Positions 62,299-64,000 of a stretch of DNA of 64,000 bases are shown piece by piece; within the stretch, counting starts at the first letter, position 1, and each line of letters starts with the position of its first letter. The stretch is from Lachnospiraceae bacterium (GTDB taxonomy: Bacteria > Bacillota > Clostridia > Lachnospirales > Lachnospiraceae). Where the stretch lies: assembly GCA_017557525.1 (NCBI GenBank), contig JAFYYN010000005.1:34774-98773 (forward strand), read 5' to 3'. The notes beneath the pieces were generated by a model. The model saw nothing but the letters and a program-made list of their open reading frames with translations, was not told where the DNA came from and did no database searches. A program made the translations under genes and the position numbers.

Positions 62299-62655
62299 GT
62301 GAGATATGACATTGATGAATCTATGAGGCTGATCCAGTTCAGAAGTCGGGAAATAATATATCGTAAGAAAAGAAGGAGTATATACGGTCTGGCGGCATTA
62401 GCAGCGGCAGTATTTATTGCTTTTGTTGTTACGATATACAGTTTTACGGGCTTTGGACAGGTTCACGGGGGGAACTCAGCATACGGTGCTTATATGCTTT
62501 CGGATGAGGCCGGCGGCTATATAGTCATCGGTGTTATATGCTTCGTATTGGCTGTGGTATTGACGCTCATATGTGTCAAATATGCCGATAAGGCTAAGAA
62601 AAAAGGACTCCGTAAAGACGGAGAAAATGATAATTTAGATAATCCGCAAGCTTGA
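62299..62655 (+). CDS. Small two-helix membrane protein, paralogue of the candidate anti-sigma factor
   Basis: 118 residues. A charged N-terminal helix (DESMRLIQFRSREIIYRKKRR), a membrane helix (about 29-50), a Gly-rich loop and a second helix (GGYIVIGVICFVLAVVLTLICV, about 75-96), then a charged tail. The layout and the YIVIGV..FVL..VLTL pattern match the protein at 60271. Start GTG, fixed by AAGGAGGG 8 bases upstream. It has its own upstream region after the PrsW terminator. Function unknown. Confidence 0.72.
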   Translation: MRYDIDESMRLIQFRSREIIYRKKRRSIYGLAALAAAVFIAFVVTIYSFTGFGQVHGGNSAYGAYMLSDEAGGYIVIGVICFVLAVVLTLICVKYADKAKKKGLRKDGENDNLDNPQA

Positions 62656-62674
62656 TAAAAGCCTCTTTAAATGG

Positions 62675-62706
62675 AAAACCCGATGGAGTAAGTCTTTCGG
62701 GTTTTC
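62675..62706 (+). terminator. Terminator after the 62299 gene
   Basis: AAAACCCGA (62675-62683) pairs with TTCGGGTTTT, followed by a short pyrimidine tail. Confidence 0.75.
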
Positions 62707-62781
62707 TCCCTCTTGGGGGGAGACGGAGTTTTGAATGCAAAAGTAAAGCTGTTTAAGAAATAATCAGGGAGGATATGTTTT

Positions 62782-64000
62782 ATGGGTAAAAGTGCAAAAA
62801 TAAGAAGACTGATTCAAAAAATAGCCATTGTATTGGCTGTTATTTTGGCGCTGCCGCAGATGCCGATGGCACAGAGAATGGGATTGGGGTATGTGGAGGC
62901 ACATGCAGAGCCTGAGACTGGGAAAAAAGATTTAGTAGCGCCTGGAGTTAGTTGTGTTATTTCTGATGATAAAAATACAGCTAGTTTAATATTTTTTTAT
63001 AATTTAGTACCGGATACTCCGATTTCGGGAGGAGCGGTAAAATATGAATATTGTCTTTCTACGAGTGAAGGAGAGATTGGTGAAGAAGACTGGGTTGAGA
63101 TTGCGGATGGGCAGTCTTGTGAAACTTCATACATATGGACAATTGCAGATGAAGTAAAAGGAAAAGAATTTACTGTTTCAGCACTTTTTTACGATGATGT
63201 AAATTATAAAGATGTAAGAGTGGTTAGCTGGAAGGATTTAGAAGAGCCAGTTATCAATTCAATATCTGATGTTACTAAGACGGATAATAATTATTCCTTT
63301 ACCATAACTCTTGATAAGTCGGAAGTTTTAGAAGGAGCATATTATTATTATATTCTAACTCCTTATAATGAAAACGGATATGGGTCTGTTACGCGTGAAA
63401 ATGTGGTAGATGAAGTATTAAATCAGTATGAAATAGGAGACAATTCTGATCAGAATAATACATATTTTGGTTATGGGGAATTGCCTTTAGGGTTAACTGA
63501 AATTCAAATTATTGCTGATGGAAGTGACTTTTCGTCTGGAGTATATGTTTTTCAGGTGGTAGTTGAAGATGCGTCGCAAAATTTAAGCACTAAAGTTGTG
63601 TCTAATCCGTTTATTACAGATGATTCTGAAGTTGCGGTACCTGATCATGCACCAACGCTTAATGTATCAGTGTCTGAAGATAAGACAAAATATATCGTAT
63701 CTGTAGATACCTCATCAGTTACAAATGGTGACAACAAGACAATTGAATACAGCTTTGATGGTGAGAGTTACGGAGAAACAAGAAGATATGAAGCAAACGC
63801 AGGCGAAGAGGTAACAGCATACATCCGTTTTGCGGCAGATGAAAATACTGTTGCAAGTACTCCGGTAAGTGCGACGATAACAACCAGCAGTGCATCGGCA
63901 ACACCTACACTTACAGCAATGGGAAGTTTTGCGACAGAAAAGACGGTTGAGATCAAAGCAGCAAATGAAAACGACATAATCTATTATACGACCAACGGGA
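62782..64000 (+). CDS. Large secreted protein, 5' part (runs off the window)
   Basis: Open from ATG 62782, with GGGAGG upstream, to the last base: 406 codons without a stop. Residues 1-45 look like a signal peptide (KIAIVLAVILALPQMPMA-type core with cleavage near AHAEP). Two beta-rich, fibronectin-like segments follow (about 50-300). Near the end, KTVEIKAANENDIIYYTTNG is the start of a chitobiase/hexosaminidase C-terminal-type repeat (CHB_HEX_C). Such domains are stacked in very large surface proteins of Lachnospiraceae. Function unknown; cell-surface adhesion or display is inferred. Confidence 0.8.
   Translation, partial: MGKSAKIRRLIQKIAIVLAVILALPQMPMAQRMGLGYVEAHAEPETGKKDLVAPGVSCVISDDKNTASLIFFYNLVPDTPISGGAVKYEYCLSTSEGEIGEEDWVEIADGQSCETSYIWTIADEVKGKEFTVSALFYDDVNYKDVRVVSWKDLEEPVINSISDVTKTDNNYSFTITLDKSEVLEGAYYYYILTPYNENGYGSVTRENVVDEVLNQYEIGDNSDQNNTYFGYGELPLGLTEIQIIADGSDFSSGVYVFQVVVEDASQNLSTKVVSNPFITDDSEVAVPDHAPTLNVSVSEDKTKYIVSVDTSSVTNGDNKTIEYSFDGESYGETRRYEANAGEEVTAYIRFAADENTVASTPVSATITTSSASATPTLTAMGSFATEKTVEIKAANENDIIYYTTNG

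Noticed and set aside
1-64000. tRNA or rRNA genes
   Set aside because: The intergenic stretches were read for cloverleaf and rRNA patterns and none was convincing.

Overview
The window looks like a chromosomal segment of a low-to-moderate GC Firmicute of the Lachnospiraceae (Butyrivibrio/Pseudobutyrivibrio-like; inferred from gene content, not from a search). Evidence is the ecfA-ecfT-truA-rplM-rpsI order, strong GGAGG ribosome sites, TTG/GTG starts, Firmicute riboswitches (TPP, manganese), a DUF4250 protein, and intracellular GH39, GH51 and GH2 glycosidases typical of plant-fibre fermenters. No phage, transposase, CRISPR array, rRNA or tRNA was seen.

Layout. 1-6200: translation/ECF block (ecfA2 partial, ecfT, truA, rplM, rpsI), interrupted by a secreted CAP-domain protein. 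6200-12500: copper ATPase with a fused C-terminal CopZ-like domain, a CapA-type protein, a GH39 enzyme and a small membrane protein. 12500-16700: pyrE, a sirtuin, an ABC half-transporter, thiN. 16700-22750: degV on the minus strand, then a thiamin-salvage cluster (TPP riboswitch, a second TPP-like structured leader, thiW, thiM, thiE, thiD, a methyltransferase, tenA). 22750-28000: M18 aminopeptidase, a Mn-riboswitch-controlled cation antiporter, DUF4250, GH51 arabinofuranosidase. 28000-31450: an AT-rich accessory cassette of two paralogous unknown genes flanking a double-DUF6273 membrane protein, bounded by direct repeats. 31450-36280: ferredoxin-type aldo/keto reductase and a MoxR-DUF58-membrane protein operon. 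36390-44460: a ketopantoate-reductase/ferredoxin fusion, a three-gene 2-oxoacid:ferredoxin oxidoreductase, an acyl-CoA synthetase, a patatin-like protein, and unknown genes, two of which are separated only by an in-frame stop. 44560-47600 (minus): a GT2 glycosyltransferase and an ABC-F protein. 47790-51160: two tandem MutS-like ATPases. 51260-54700: membrane proteins. 54740-59580: a mannoside-use set (fructokinase, beta-mannosidase, AGE-family epimerase/isomerase). 59700-62660: an ECF-type sigma factor with small membrane proteins and a PrsW-like protease. 62782-end: the start of a large secreted protein.

How the parts connect. The EcfA/EcfT module at the left edge could energise the ThiW S-component. 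ThiM, ThiE, ThiD, TenA and ThiN complete a salvage route to TPP without de novo genes here. The mannosidase, isomerase and fructokinase give a plausible mannoside to mannose to fructose to fructose-6-phosphate route. The sigma factor, its small membrane partners and the PrsW-like protease look like one signalling unit.

A modular palindromic repeat (hairpin parts plus a terminal GATGAGGTGT) is scattered at about ten places. It supplies the stop codons of three genes and lies in frame inside truA. All functional statements rest on reading motifs by eye; no homology search was run.
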